From: JBQTHP01 sp052389755
GTDB taxonomy: Bacteria > Pseudomonadota > Gammaproteobacteria > Steroidobacterales > Steroidobacteraceae
Direction of reading: 5' to 3'
NCBI GenBank assembly: GCA_052389755.1
Contig: JBQTHP010000025.1
Location: 1 to 43,325, forward strand
Length of the DNA stretch: 43,325 nt
The translations under genes were made by a program, and so were the position numbers. A model generated the notes under the pieces. It worked only from the letters and a program-made list of their open reading frames with translations, did not search any database and was not told where the DNA came from. Of this stretch, positions 7,472 through 15,567 are shown one piece after another; position 1 is the first letter of the stretch, and each line of letters starts with the position of its first letter.

Positions 7472-8753
7472 GCCACCGGGAGATGGATAGCTCGCCAGCT
7501 GCGAGCACGCCGGGGGCCGCAGCGGTCAGCGTCACATCGAGCCGTCCGCGAGCCGGCACGAAGTCGCCCAGCTTGATCCACCGGTCGCTCCAGTAGCGCT
7601 GATCGATCTCGACGCGCGCTTTTCCTTCAGCGTGCTCGATCTCGTACACCGCGCGCGCGGTCGCGCCCTCTTGTTGTGGGTAACGCACGCGCAGCTCGTA
7701 TCGACCATCGTTCCGCAGGCGGGTCCGCCAGCGCCATGAGCCTGACGAGTCGCGGCGCGCCGCGAGCTCTCGCTGCCACGGCAAGCCACGAGCGAGCCCC
7801 AGCTCGCGGATCAGGTACGCGGCGAGCGGACCGAGGCGCGCAATGTCGTAAGGCCGCGGCTCGCGCTGGTCCCAGCCGTTCGTGAACGCCGCGATGATGA
7901 GCCGTCGTCCATTCGGCAGCTCGACGTGCGCGATTTCCGCGAGCACGTCGAAGGCGTTGCCGATCTTGCTCTCGAAGATCGTTCCCGGCGGCAGCCCTGG
8001 CCCGAAGACCGAATAGGGCGTGAAGCGATCTCGGCGCAGGAGGCCACGCATGTACTCGCGTGCCTGCGGCTCGATCTCGCCCGAGACGATGCCGAGCATG
8101 AGCCGCGCCGCCGGATCCGGCGCCATCGCGTTGCGGCCGAGCGATAGCCACGCGCGTTTCTCGAACCCGGATGGCATGTCGCCGGAGTTCGACGGATAGG
8201 TCTTCGTGAGCACGCGTTGCGAACCGAGCAGATGCTGCTGGTCGAGCAGACGCTCCACGTACATCCGGCGCTCGAGCCAGGCCTCATAACCGGATGCGTC
8301 AGGCGGGTCGATATTCGGCGCGCCGGTGATCACATCGATCACCCGACCCGTGGCCCCGTCGTCGGAGATCTCGATCATCGGCCGCACGTCGGCGTCGAGG
8401 CAGTCTGGCGCGCGCCCCTGCCGCGCGCACCAGTGCACGGCCCCCACGAGCACCGCGAGCTTCATGCAGCTCGCCGGATAGGAGAGCGTCTCGCCGTTCA
8501 CCGAGCCACGCTGCCAGCTCCCGTCGCGCGCCTCGAGGAGCACTGCGATATCCACGCGGTCGAAGGACTGCTCGGCGAGATAGCGGGCCCGCGCGGTTTC
8601 GACGGCGCGCTGAACCCGCGGATCGTCGATGACCTGCGCGGCGCGGCCCGGCCAGGAGATGAGTGCCAGCGCGCAGATGCAGAGGAAGGCGCCGCTGAGC
8701 TTCCAGATGAGTGGCACGGTACAATTCCACGCTCTACCGAGCACTCCTTGCAA
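7440..8753 (-). CDS. secreted serine hydrolase, class A beta-lactamase-like
   Basis: A protein of up to 437 residues with an N-terminal hydrophobic segment (about 14-38, cleavage likely after GRAAQ or nearby), so it is probably exported. The penicillin-binding/beta-lactamase motifs are recognisable: SxxK as S95-C-M-K98, an SDN-equivalent S130-D-D132, and a KTG-equivalent K263-I-G265. The last roughly 100 residues form a separate beta-rich region (RYELRVRYPQ.., EIDQRYWSDRWIKLGDF) beyond the catalytic domain. This is the beta-lactamase2 family. Actual beta-lactam hydrolysis cannot be inferred because the SDD and KIG variants and the extra domain are atypical. The start is uncertain: a GTG at 8717 just before the signal peptide is as plausible as 8753. 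The 5' end overlaps the divergent ispG region. Confidence 0.8.
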   Translation of the reverse strand: MQGVLGRAWNCTVPLIWKLSGAFLCICALALISWPGRAAQVIDDPRVQRAVETARARYLAEQSFDRVDIAVLLEARDGSWQRGSVNGETLSYPASCMKLAVLVGAVHWCARQGRAPDCLDADVRPMIEISDDGATGRVIDVITGAPNIDPPDASGYEAWLERRMYVERLLDQQHLLGSQRVLTKTYPSNSGDMPSGFEKRAWLSLGRNAMAPDPAARLMLGIVSGEIEPQAREYMRGLLRRDRFTPYSVFGPGLPPGTIFESKIGNAFDVLAEIAHVELPNGRRLIIAAFTNGWDQREPRPYDIARLGPLAAYLIRELGLARGLPWQRELAARRDSSGSWRWRTRLRNDGRYELRVRYPQQEGATARAVYEIEHAEGKARVEIDQRYWSDRWIKLGDFVPARGRLDVTLTAAAPGVLAAGELSISRWPKEVGSTARR

Positions 8754-9979
8754 TGCCCGTACAGCGCCGTCGCTCAGTCCCCGTTCGCATCGGCTCCGTC
8801 ACGGTGGGTGGCAGCCTGCCGATCGTCGTGCAGTCGATGACCAATACAGATACCGCAGACGTCGAAGGCACGGCACAGCAGGTCAAGGCGCTCGCCGGCG
8901 CGGGCTCCGAGCTCGTGCGCGTGACCGTCAACTCGAGCGAAGCCGCCGCCGCGGTCGCACCGATCCGTGACCGACTCGGGCAGCTCGGCGTTTCGGTGCC
9001 GCTGGTCGGTGACTTCCATTTCAACGGCCATAAACTGCTGCGCGAGCATCCGGCCTGCGCCGAGGCGCTCGCGAAGTACCGCATCAACCCCGGCAACGTC
9101 GGCCGTGGCAGCAAGCGCGACCCGCAGTTCGCGGAGATGATCGAAATCGCATGCCGCTACGGCAAGCCGGTGCGCATCGGCGTGAACTGGGGCAGCCTCG
9201 ATCAGGACCTGCTCACGCGCCTGATGGACGAGAACTCCACGCGCAGCGATCCGCTCGATGCGCAGGGCGTCATGCGCAATGCCGTCGTACTGTCCGCGCT
9301 CGGGAGCGCCAGGCGCGCCGAGGAGCTCGGCTTGCCGCACGATCGGATCGTGATCTCGGCCAAGGTCAGCGGCGTGCAGGACCTCATCGCGATCTATCGC
9401 GATCTCGCGGCGCGCTGCGACTACCCGTTGCATCTCGGCCTAACCGAAGCCGGCATGGGCTCGAAGGGCATCGTCGCTTCGACCGCCGGCATGTCGGTGC
9501 TGCTGCAGGAAGGCATCGGCGACACGATTCGCGTGTCGCTCACTCCGGAGCCCGGCGGGGATCGCACCCAGGAAGTCATCGTGGCGCAGGAGATCCTGCA
9601 GACGATGGGATTGCGCGCGTTTACGCCAATGGTCGTCGCCTGTCCCGGGTGCGGGCGCACGACCAGCACGTTCTTCCAGGAGCTCGCGCAGGAGATTCAG
9701 TCGCACATCCGCCATCGCATGCCGGAGTGGCGCAAGCACTACGCGGGCGTCGAAGACATGACCGTCGCCGTCATGGGCTGCGTCGTGAACGGCCCTGGCG
9801 AGAGCAAGCACGCGAACATCGGCATCAGCCTGCCCGGCACCGGCGAGCGGCCCGTGGCACCCGTTTACGAGGATGGCGAGAAGACGGTGACGCTGAAGGG
9901 CGAACGCATCGCGGAAGAGTTTCAGGCACTCGTCGAGCAGTACATCGCGCGCAAGTTCGCGCGGAAGGATGCGGCATGA
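8753..9979 (+). CDS. ispG: 4-hydroxy-3-methylbut-2-enyl-diphosphate synthase
   Basis: IspG (GcpE), the [4Fe-4S] enzyme of the MEP isoprenoid pathway that converts MEcPP to HMBPP; 408 residues from the chosen ATG. Diagnostic segments are PIVVQSMTNTDTADVEGT near the N-terminus, GVNWGSLDQ, LGLTEAGMGSKGIVAS, and the iron-sulfur cysteines in ACPGCGRTTSTF and MGCVVNGPGE. A GTG at 8711 would add 14 residues with no conservation. The ATG at 8753 begins MPVQRRRSVPVRIGSV, which fits the family. A TACAAT box at 8720-8725 could be its -10. The last codon overlaps the ATG of the pterin dehydratase gene (ATGA). It is divergent from the serine hydrolase gene. Confidence 0.95.
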   Translation: MPVQRRRSVPVRIGSVTVGGSLPIVVQSMTNTDTADVEGTAQQVKALAGAGSELVRVTVNSSEAAAAVAPIRDRLGQLGVSVPLVGDFHFNGHKLLREHPACAEALAKYRINPGNVGRGSKRDPQFAEMIEIACRYGKPVRIGVNWGSLDQDLLTRLMDENSTRSDPLDAQGVMRNAVVLSALGSARRAEELGLPHDRIVISAKVSGVQDLIAIYRDLAARCDYPLHLGLTEAGMGSKGIVASTAGMSVLLQEGIGDTIRVSLTPEPGGDRTQEVIVAQEILQTMGLRAFTPMVVACPGCGRTTSTFFQELAQEIQSHIRHRMPEWRKHYAGVEDMTVAVMGCVVNGPGESKHANIGISLPGTGERPVAPVYEDGEKTVTLKGERIAEEFQALVEQYIARKFARKDAA

Positions 9980-10314
9980 GCGCGCTCACCGAAAAGCACT
10001 GCAAGCCGTGCGAAGGCGGCACACCACCGCTGTCGCGCGCGGAGGCCGAAAAGCTGTTGTCGCAGCTGGCCCGCGGCTGGCAGCTCGCTGCCGACGCCGC
10101 CTCGATCAAGCGCGAGTTCCGGTTCAAGGATTTCTACCGCACGATGAGCTTCGTGAACGCGCTCGCCCACGTCGCGAATCTCGAAGACCACCACCCCGAC
10201 CTCGAGGTCGGCTACAACTACTGCCGCGCCGTCTTCTCGACGCACTCGATCAAGGGGCTCTCGGAGAACGATTTCATCTGCGCGGCGAAGATCGATGCGC
10301 TGCCGCTCGTGTGA
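9976..10314 (+). CDS. phhB: 4a-hydroxytetrahydrobiopterin dehydratase
   Basis: A pterin-4a-carbinolamine dehydratase-family protein of 112 residues. The family dehydrates 4a-hydroxy-tetrahydropterin, recycling the cofactor of aromatic amino acid hydroxylases, or a molybdopterin-related pterin where those are absent. The signature HHPDLEVGYNYC segment (catalytic His pair) and FKDFYRTMSFVNALAHVAN are present, and the length is normal. The start ATG overlaps the ispG stop by four bases. The gene converges on ubiI with 17 bases between stops. No phenylalanine hydroxylase gene is visible nearby, so the physiological substrate is open. Confidence 0.93.
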   Translation: MSALTEKHCKPCEGGTPPLSRAEAEKLLSQLARGWQLAADAASIKREFRFKDFYRTMSFVNALAHVANLEDHHPDLEVGYNYCRAVFSTHSIKGLSENDFICAAKIDALPLV

Positions 10315-10331
10315 GGAGGCTGGTCCGGCCC

Positions 10332-11576
10332 TCAGCCTTCAGCCCTCCTGGCGGCAGCGGGAAGCTCGCCGGTCAGGCCCAGCGCACGCCGGATGAACAC
10401 GGCCTTGAGCTCCTGGCTTCGATTCACCAGTCCAAGCCCCCGCTGTGCGAGTCGCGCAAGCGGGCCGGCGCCGTGCGCGAGGAACCGGTTGAAGGCGTCG
10501 ATCGCGGCACTCATGAGCTCGTTCTCGCTGCGGCGCCAGCGCTCGTAGCGGCGCAACACGCGCAGTGCACCTGGGTCTTCTCGCTCCGAAGCCGCCGCGA
10601 GGATCGACTCGGATAGCGCCGCTGCATCGAGCAATCCGAGGTTGACGCCCTGTCCCGCAAGCGGATGCACGACGTGGGCCGCATCACCGATCAGCGCGAC
10701 TCGCTCGGTGACGTAGCTTTCTGCGGACAGGCGCTGGAGCGGAAAGGCCTGGCGCTGCGAGCGCACCTGCGTACGGCCGAGCACACCGTCGGATGCGGCA
10801 TCGAGCGCACGCGAGAACGACTGTTCATCGGCCGCGAGAAGTTTCGAGACCTCGTCGTCGTCGGTAGACCACACGATCGAGCTCGTGCCGTCCGCGAGCG
10901 GCAGGAATGCGAGCGTGCCGCTCGGCAGGAAGCGCTGCCACGCGGTGCGCTCGTGCGGCCGCTCGGTCGCGACCACGGCCACGAGCGCGCGTTGCCGATA
11001 GTCCACGGTTTGAGCGTGAATACCGGCGGCCTCGCGCACGCTCGACTTCGCGCCGTCCGCACCCACCACGAGGCGCGCATCGAAGACGCCGCAGCTCGTC
11101 ACGACGCGAGCCCGCTCGCGTCCGATCTCGATCGACACGAGCGCTCCGGCGGCGACATAACCGCCGCGCTCTTCGAACGCAGCGAGCAGCGCCGCTTGCA
11201 CGACCCGGTTTTCGATGATGTACCCGAGGTTCGGCTCACCGACCTCGGCGGCATCGAACGTGAGCGCGCCCGCGCTCCTCGGCGCCTCGTCTGCATGCCA
11301 CACGTGCATTCGCTCATAAGGGCTGACCCGGTGCGCGGCGATCGCCTGCCACGCGCCGGCCGTTCGCAGAATGCGCTCGCTCGCGCGCGAGAACGCCGAG
11401 ACGCGCAGGTCGGGCTCGGCGTCCCGCTCCGGCCACGACGGCCGCTGCGGCTCGAGCAACACGACGCGGGGCGCGGTGATCGCGCCGGCTGCGGGGCTCG
11501 ACAGCAGCGCCGCCGCGCAGCCGCCCACGGGGCCACCGCCGACCACGAGTACATCGACGGACTGGGTCGCGGCCAT
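10332..11576 (-). CDS. ubiI: FAD-dependent ubiquinone ring hydroxylase, UbiI/VisC-like
   Basis: A flavoprotein monooxygenase of the UbiH/UbiF/UbiI/COQ6 family, 414 residues. Motifs are the N-terminal Rossmann GGGPVGG (residues about 13-19), DGAKSSVREAAGI in the middle and the FAD-ribityl motif GDAAHVVHPLAGQGVNLGL. It lies three bases after ubiH in the conserved order ygfB-pepP-ubiH-ubiI, which supports UbiI (C5 hydroxylation) over UbiF. The C6 hydroxylation is probably done by the Coq7 encoded at 18.7 kb. The C-terminus (RRAEG) is encoded by a short heptad-like repeat (10327-10347) similar to the palindrome before gcvT, suggesting that repeat invasion redefined the gene end. Confidence 0.9.
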   Translation of the reverse strand: MAATQSVDVLVVGGGPVGGCAAALLSSPAAGAITAPRVVLLEPQRPSWPERDAEPDLRVSAFSRASERILRTAGAWQAIAAHRVSPYERMHVWHADEAPRSAGALTFDAAEVGEPNLGYIIENRVVQAALLAAFEERGGYVAAGALVSIEIGRERARVVTSCGVFDARLVVGADGAKSSVREAAGIHAQTVDYRQRALVAVVATERPHERTAWQRFLPSGTLAFLPLADGTSSIVWSTDDDEVSKLLAADEQSFSRALDAASDGVLGRTQVRSQRQAFPLQRLSAESYVTERVALIGDAAHVVHPLAGQGVNLGLLDAAALSESILAAASEREDPGALRVLRRYERWRRSENELMSAAIDAFNRFLAHGAGPLARLAQRGLGLVNRSQELKAVFIRRALGLTGELPAAARRAEG

Positions 11577-11579
11577 GCG

Positions 11580-12782
11580 CTATGCACCCGTGAGCGCAAG
11601 TCCGCGTGCGAGGCGCGGGGTCGGACCGGCGAAACCTACGCTCACGCGCGCGAGTGCGCTCTTCGCGGGCGGAGCAAGATCGAAGAGCAGCAGCCCAAGG
11701 TTGCGCACCACGGCGACGCCCGGGCGAGTGTCGCCGAACAGCTTGACGAGGCGATCCGTGAATCCGACGACGCCGCGCCGATCGGCCGCGCGCCATTGCG
11801 CGAAACGGGCGAGCAGCTCCGGTGAGCCCGGATCGCCGTCCGCGTCCGCCAGCACTTCGGCCAGCATCGCCGCATCGCGCAGGCCGAGGTTGAACCCCTG
11901 CCCGGCGACGGGATGCAGCGATTGCGCGGCGTTGCCGATGAGCACGGTGCGCGTCGCGACCACGGCGTCGGCGCGGGTGAGCCGGAGCGGATACGAGGCG
12001 CGTTGACCGGCGCGCACAAAGCGTCCTGCGCGCCAACCGAAGCGCGATTGAAGCTCCGCGAGAAACGCGCCATCGGCGAGGTTCAGGGTGCGCGCGGCGA
12101 CGTCGGGACGCAGAATCCACACGACGGTGAAGCTTCCATCGTGCACCGGGAGGAGGGCGAGCGGGCCGGTCGGCGTGAAACGCTCGTAGGCCGTGGCATC
12201 GTGCGGCCGATCCGCCACGAGGTTCGCGACGATCGCCACCTGATCGTAATCCTCGACCTGTGCCGTGATGCCGGCGGCTTCGCGCACCATCGAGCGCGCC
12301 CCGTCGGCTGCAACGACGAGTCGGGCGCGGATGCGCTCCGATTCGAGTGCGACCTCTGCGCCGCTCGCCTCGATGCAGACGCAGGATGGCTTTGCCGGTA
12401 CGCGCAGCTGGACGTTCTTCGCCTGCGCGAGGCGCTCCCACAGTGCCGCACCGATGACGCGGTTCGGCACGACGAAGCCGAACGCGGCAACGCCCTGCTC
12501 CTCGGCGCGCAAGCGGCTGAAGCCGAACCGCCCTGCGTCGGAGACGTGGATCGCGCGAATGGACGCGGACTCGGTCGCGATGCGCGGCCAGGCGCCGAGC
12601 GCCTCGAAGATCCGCCGGCTGCCGTTGCCGAGGGCGGTGGTGCGCTCATCGAAGCTCGGCTGCGCCGCGGCGTCGTGCGCGATGCTTTCGATGAGGACGG
12701 TCTCGAGGGGAGTCGCATCGAGGGCAAGCGCGAGGCTCGCGCCGACCATTCCGCCACCTACGATGACGACGTCGACATCCAT
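11580..12782 (-). CDS. ubiH: 2-octaprenyl-6-methoxyphenyl hydroxylase
   Basis: UbiH-type FAD monooxygenase of 400 residues, acting on a ring-hydroxylation step of ubiquinone synthesis at the inner membrane. It begins MDVDVVIVGGGMVGASLALAL (dinucleotide-binding motif), with DGARSMVREAAGI and GNAAQSLHPVAGQGFNLGL. The GNAAQ variant is characteristic of UbiH as opposed to the GDAAH of UbiI/UbiF. The ATG at 12782 overlaps the pepP stop by one base (TGATG), so I reject the upstream extension of this frame, which runs antisense through pepP. The gene is third in the ygfB-pepP-ubiH-ubiI operon. Confidence 0.95.
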   Translation of the reverse strand: MDVDVVIVGGGMVGASLALALDATPLETVLIESIAHDAAAQPSFDERTTALGNGSRRIFEALGAWPRIATESASIRAIHVSDAGRFGFSRLRAEEQGVAAFGFVVPNRVIGAALWERLAQAKNVQLRVPAKPSCVCIEASGAEVALESERIRARLVVAADGARSMVREAAGITAQVEDYDQVAIVANLVADRPHDATAYERFTPTGPLALLPVHDGSFTVVWILRPDVAARTLNLADGAFLAELQSRFGWRAGRFVRAGQRASYPLRLTRADAVVATRTVLIGNAAQSLHPVAGQGFNLGLRDAAMLAEVLADADGDPGSPELLARFAQWRAADRRGVVGFTDRLVKLFGDTRPGVAVVRNLGLLLFDLAPPAKSALARVSVGFAGPTPRLARGLALTGA

Positions 12783-14107
12783 CAGGCGGCCATCACGGCT
12801 TCGATCTCGCGCGGCTCCTTCGGGACACGTTGGGTGAGGACCTCGCAGCCGTCGCGCGTGACGACCACGTCGTCTTCGATGCGTATGCCGATGCTGCGGA
12901 AGCGGGCTGGAACGCCGCGCGTGCTGCCCGGGATGTAGATGCCGGGTTCGATCGTGAGCGCCATGCCCGGCTCGAGCACGCGCCACTCGTCGCCGACCTT
13001 GTAGTCGCCGACGTCGTGGACGTCCATGCCGAGCCAGTGGCCCGTGCGGTGCATGAAGAATTTCTTGTACGCGCCCTCGCGCACCAGTGTCGACACGCGG
13101 CCCTTCATGAGGCCGAGCCGTACGAGGCCCTGCGTGATTGTGTGCACTGCAGCGTCATGCGGGTCGTTCCAGTGGTTTCCCGGACGCACTTTCGATATGG
13201 CGGCGCGATTCGCCGCGAGCACGACGTCGTACACGGAGCGCTGCTCCGGCGTGAAACGGCCGTTCACGGGGAACGTGCGCGTGATATCGGACGCGTAGGA
13301 CTCGTATTCGCAGCCGGCGTCGATGAGCAGCAGCTCTCCGTCCTTCAGCACCTGATCGTTTTCGCGGTAATGCAGGATGCAGGCGTTCGGGCCGCCGCCG
13401 ACGATCGGATGGTAGGAGGTGTCGGCGTTGTGGCGGCGGAACTCGTGGACGATCTCCGCCATGACCTCGAATTCGTTGCGTCCGGGCTTCGCGAAGCGCA
13501 TGGCGCGCAGGTGCGCATTCGCCCCGATGCGGGCCGCCTCGCGCATCAGATCGAGCTCGGATCGCGACTTGTAGAGCCGCATGTCGTGCAGCACGTGGTC
13601 GAGCGCGACGAACTCCTGCGGCGGATGTCGTCCATTGCGTGCCTGGGTACGCAGGCCGTTCACCCAGCCGACGACGCGGTGATCGAAATCCTGGTGCACC
13701 CCCATCGTGTAGTACACGGCCGTGCGATTCTCGAGCAGCCCCGGCAGGATCTCGTCGATGTCGGTGATCGGGAATGCATCATCCGCGCCGAAGTCCCGCG
13801 TGGCGCCCTCGGGACCGGCTCGCCGGCCATCCCAGGTCTCGCGCGCCGGGTCTCGTTCGCGCACGAAAAGCACGTATTCGCCCTGCTTGCGCCCGGGTAC
13901 GAGCACCGCGACCGACTCGGGTTCGTTGAACCCGGTGAGATAGTAGAAATCGCTGTCCTGGCGGAAGGGATACTCGACGTCGCTGTTGCGATGCCTGACG
14001 GGCGCCGCCGGCAGAACGACGATCGCGTCGCGGCCGACCATGCGCATCAGCTCGCGCCGGCGGCGCGCGAACTCATCGCGTGGAATGCGCGTAACCCTCG
14101 GCTTCAA
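12782..14107 (-). CDS. pepP: Xaa-Pro aminopeptidase
   Basis: Aminopeptidase P, a dinuclear Mn enzyme that removes N-terminal residues before proline; 441 residues, the same length as the E. coli protein. Metal ligands are visible in LLIDAGCEYESYASDITRTF (two Asp), HRTGHWLGMDVHD (His), LTIEPGIYI (Glu) and GIRIEDDVVV (Glu). The N-terminal domain (PRDEFARRRRELMRMVG ... DSDFYYLTGFNEPE) is typical. I place the start at the TTG at 14107, which overlaps the ygfB stop as TTGA and leads directly into the conserved region; the longer frame upstream has no similarity. It is part of the conserved ygfB-pepP-ubiH-ubiI operon. Confidence 0.95.
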   Translation of the reverse strand: MKPRVTRIPRDEFARRRRELMRMVGRDAIVVLPAAPVRHRNSDVEYPFRQDSDFYYLTGFNEPESVAVLVPGRKQGEYVLFVRERDPARETWDGRRAGPEGATRDFGADDAFPITDIDEILPGLLENRTAVYYTMGVHQDFDHRVVGWVNGLRTQARNGRHPPQEFVALDHVLHDMRLYKSRSELDLMREAARIGANAHLRAMRFAKPGRNEFEVMAEIVHEFRRHNADTSYHPIVGGGPNACILHYRENDQVLKDGELLLIDAGCEYESYASDITRTFPVNGRFTPEQRSVYDVVLAANRAAISKVRPGNHWNDPHDAAVHTITQGLVRLGLMKGRVSTLVREGAYKKFFMHRTGHWLGMDVHDVGDYKVGDEWRVLEPGMALTIEPGIYIPGSTRGVPARFRSIGIRIEDDVVVTRDGCEVLTQRVPKEPREIEAVMAA

Positions 14108-14676
14108 TGCAGCGGCTCGCCGGCATCGCGCTCCGGCTGCACGCGAAACGGCTCGAGCTCCTCGAAGATGAGCTGCACACCGACGCGGACGAACTCGACG
14201 AGCTCGGTGTAGGCCGATTCGTCGGCTTCCGCGCTCTCGCTGCCATCGGCGCCCGCATGGGTGATCTCGGTGAGGTCGCGCACGATCTCGCCGACATCGC
14301 CCGGCAACCGGCTCGCATCGTGGATGCGGCTCGAGCCAAGCCCGTAGAGAAACCCCTGACACCATTGAGCGAGCGCGGCCGCGCGCGCATCCAGAGGCTC
14401 TTCATCTTCGGGGAGGAGCGGTTGAAACTGCAGCTCGTCGGTCGCGAGTTGCGCGTTCGTCTCGGTGAAGAGCTCCTGCAGGGGCTCCGTCGCGGCCGAC
14501 TGCGCCCGCCCCTCGGGGAGGATCTCCTGGAGCCAGTCCTCGAAGCCGTAAGTTGGCGCGGCGCAAAGCGATCCTGCGAGGGTCCCATGCGCCTCGGCGG
14601 CGTCGGTGATGGCGCGCGCATCATGCAGCGCACGCTCGATTTCCGAGTAACTTGCACTCGCCACGATATCGCGCAT
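14104..14676 (-). CDS. ygfB: YgfB/UPF0149 family protein
   Basis: A 190-residue all-helical acidic protein of the YgfB/YecA (UPF0149) family, recognised by HGTLAGSLCAAP near residues 30-41, WCQGFLYGLG in the middle and the acidic C-terminal half. In Pseudomonas a YgfB homologue modulates the expression of a peptidoglycan-recycling amidase, but the biochemical role is unclear in general. It leads the ygfB-pepP-ubiH-ubiI operon and is divergent from the ZapB-like/zapA genes, the same layout as in E. coli. GGTGAGG lies a few bases before its ATG. The final codons overlap the TTG start of pepP by four bases. Confidence 0.92.
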   Translation of the reverse strand: MRDIVASASYSEIERALHDARAITDAAEAHGTLAGSLCAAPTYGFEDWLQEILPEGRAQSAATEPLQELFTETNAQLATDELQFQPLLPEDEEPLDARAAALAQWCQGFLYGLGSSRIHDASRLPGDVGEIVRDLTEITHAGADGSESAEADESAYTELVEFVRVGVQLIFEELEPFRVQPERDAGEPLH

Positions 14677-14691
14677 TATGCCTCACCCTGA

Positions 14692-14721
14692 TTGACCCGC
14701 CGAAGAGCGCAGTTCTATAGT
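14692..14721 (+). promoter_or_regulatory. promoter of the ZapB-like/zapA operon
   Basis: A clear sigma70-type promoter: TTGACC (14692-14697), an 18-base spacer, then TATAGT (14716-14721). The -10 ends only seven bases before the ATG at 14729, so the transcript would start at or within a base of the start codon. Confidence 0.75.
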
Positions 14722-14728
14722 TTTCCGC

Positions 14729-14959
14729 ATGAACGACACGACAAGAAGCCAACTCGATCTCGAGCTCAGGCGACTCGAGAAGCGCGTCGACGAGCTCGTC
14801 GCCGTGAACCAGCAGCTGAAGGAGGAGAACCGCGCCCTGCGCCAGCGACACGATTCGCTGACCAGCGAACGCGCTTCGCTTCTGCACCGCAGCGAGCAGG
14901 TGCGCACGCGCGTGGAGGCAATGATCGGGCGCCTGAAGACGCTGGAGCACGGCGCTTGA
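14729..14959 (+). CDS. TIGR02449-type small coiled-coil protein, ZapB-like
   Basis: A 76-residue protein that is almost entirely one heptad coiled coil (LDLELRRLEKRVDELVAV ... ENRALRQRHDSLTSER). It resembles the small family found immediately upstream of zapA in many gammaproteobacteria (TIGR02449) and is similar in size and character to the division protein ZapB. A role at the Z-ring with ZapA is inferred from context and not shown by catalytic motifs. Its stop overlaps the TTG start of zapA (TTGA). The gene has its own strong promoter ending seven bases before the ATG and no Shine-Dalgarno sequence. Confidence 0.88.
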   Translation: MNDTTRSQLDLELRRLEKRVDELVAVNQQLKEENRALRQRHDSLTSERASLLHRSEQVRTRVEAMIGRLKTLEHGA

Positions 14960-15273
14960 GCCCTCAGGATCAGGCGCGCGTCAGCGTGCGCATCCTGGAG
15001 AAGGAATACACGATTGCCTGCCCCTACGAGGAGCGCTCCGCGCTGCTCGACTCGGCGGAATTCCTGAACGCACGCATGCGCGAGATCCGCGACAGCGGCA
15101 AGGTCGTGGGACTCGACCGTATCGCGGTGATGGTCGCGCTCAATCTCGCGCACGAGCTCATGAAACTGAAGGACCGCGATACGCTCGTCGACGGCGACGT
15201 CGGCGCGCGCGTACGCGCACTGCGGGAACGCGTCGAAAGCTCGCTCGGAAAAACTCACCAACTCGAGCTGTAG
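14956..15273 (+). CDS. zapA: cell division protein ZapA
   Basis: A 105-residue FtsZ-ring stabiliser. The N-terminal domain (VSVRILEKEYTIACPYEERSAL, then LLDSAEFLNARMREIRDSGK) and DRIAVMVALNLAHELMKLKD are diagnostic, followed by a C-terminal coiled coil that mediates tetramerisation. The start is a TTG at 14956 overlapping the stop of the upstream coiled-coil gene by four bases; no ATG or GTG lies before the conserved region. It is followed by a 54-base near-perfect inverted repeat and then 6S RNA and fau, the gammaproteobacterial zapA-ssrS-fau order. Confidence 0.95.
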   Translation: MSPQDQARVSVRILEKEYTIACPYEERSALLDSAEFLNARMREIRDSGKVVGLDRIAVMVALNLAHELMKLKDRDTLVDGDVGARVRALRERVESSLGKTHQLEL

Positions 15274-15284
15274 ACGGCTCAGAC

Positions 15285-15338
15285 GACCCAGACGTCTAAG
15301 ACGTCTAAGCCGGCTAAGACGTCTTAGTCGTCTGGGTC
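15285..15338. repeat. 54-base near-perfect palindrome with 9-nt internal period
   Basis: The left half (15285-15311) and the reverse complement of the right half (15312-15338) differ at two of 27 positions. Internally the sequence repeats every nine bases with a consensus near AGACGTCTA (copies AGACGTCTA, AGACGTCTA, AGCCGGCTA, AGACGTCTT, AGTCGTCTG). It starts 12 bases after the zapA stop and ends about 20 bases before the probable 6S RNA start, so it may act as a stem ending the zapA transcript, though no T-run follows. A related nonamer array lies at 22604-22644. Confidence 0.85.
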
Positions 15339-15359
15339 ATCTTCGTGTACAGTCCGACG

Positions 15360-15553
15360 AGCCGCCTGCGGTGTTCGATAGTGGGTCGGGTTACCTCGGA
15401 CCCTAATTTGAAACACCCAGGGACATCAGGGCTTGCCGGCAGCATTGTGCAGGTCCGCTACGAGCGGAAAGCCTTACCTGCCGCAGCTCGTCCCACTTGT
15501 TGCTCAGGTTCGAGAGCAACGACTCGCACCGGCACCTGCGGGTGGCGCCTCTT
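15360..15553 (+). ncRNA. ssrS: 6S RNA
   Basis: A non-coding stretch between zapA and fau, the conserved location of 6S RNA in gammaproteobacteria. The ends form a closing stem: GAGCCGCC and TGCGGTG near the 5' end pair with GGTGGCGCCTC and CACC(T)GCG near 15530-15552. A TACAGT -10-like box at 15348-15353 sits seven bases before the proposed start. 6S RNA mimics an open promoter and sequesters sigma70 RNA polymerase in stationary phase, so a long duplex with a central bubble is expected. The length (about 190 nt) is right. The exact ends and the central bubble are inferred; a covariance-model search would settle them. Confidence 0.78.
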
Positions 15554-15567
15554 TCAGGATCGGACAC

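Noticed and set aside
12830..14212. 460-codon open frame opposite pepP
   Set aside because: Antisense of a complete aminopeptidase P; no ribosome site or recognisable domain.
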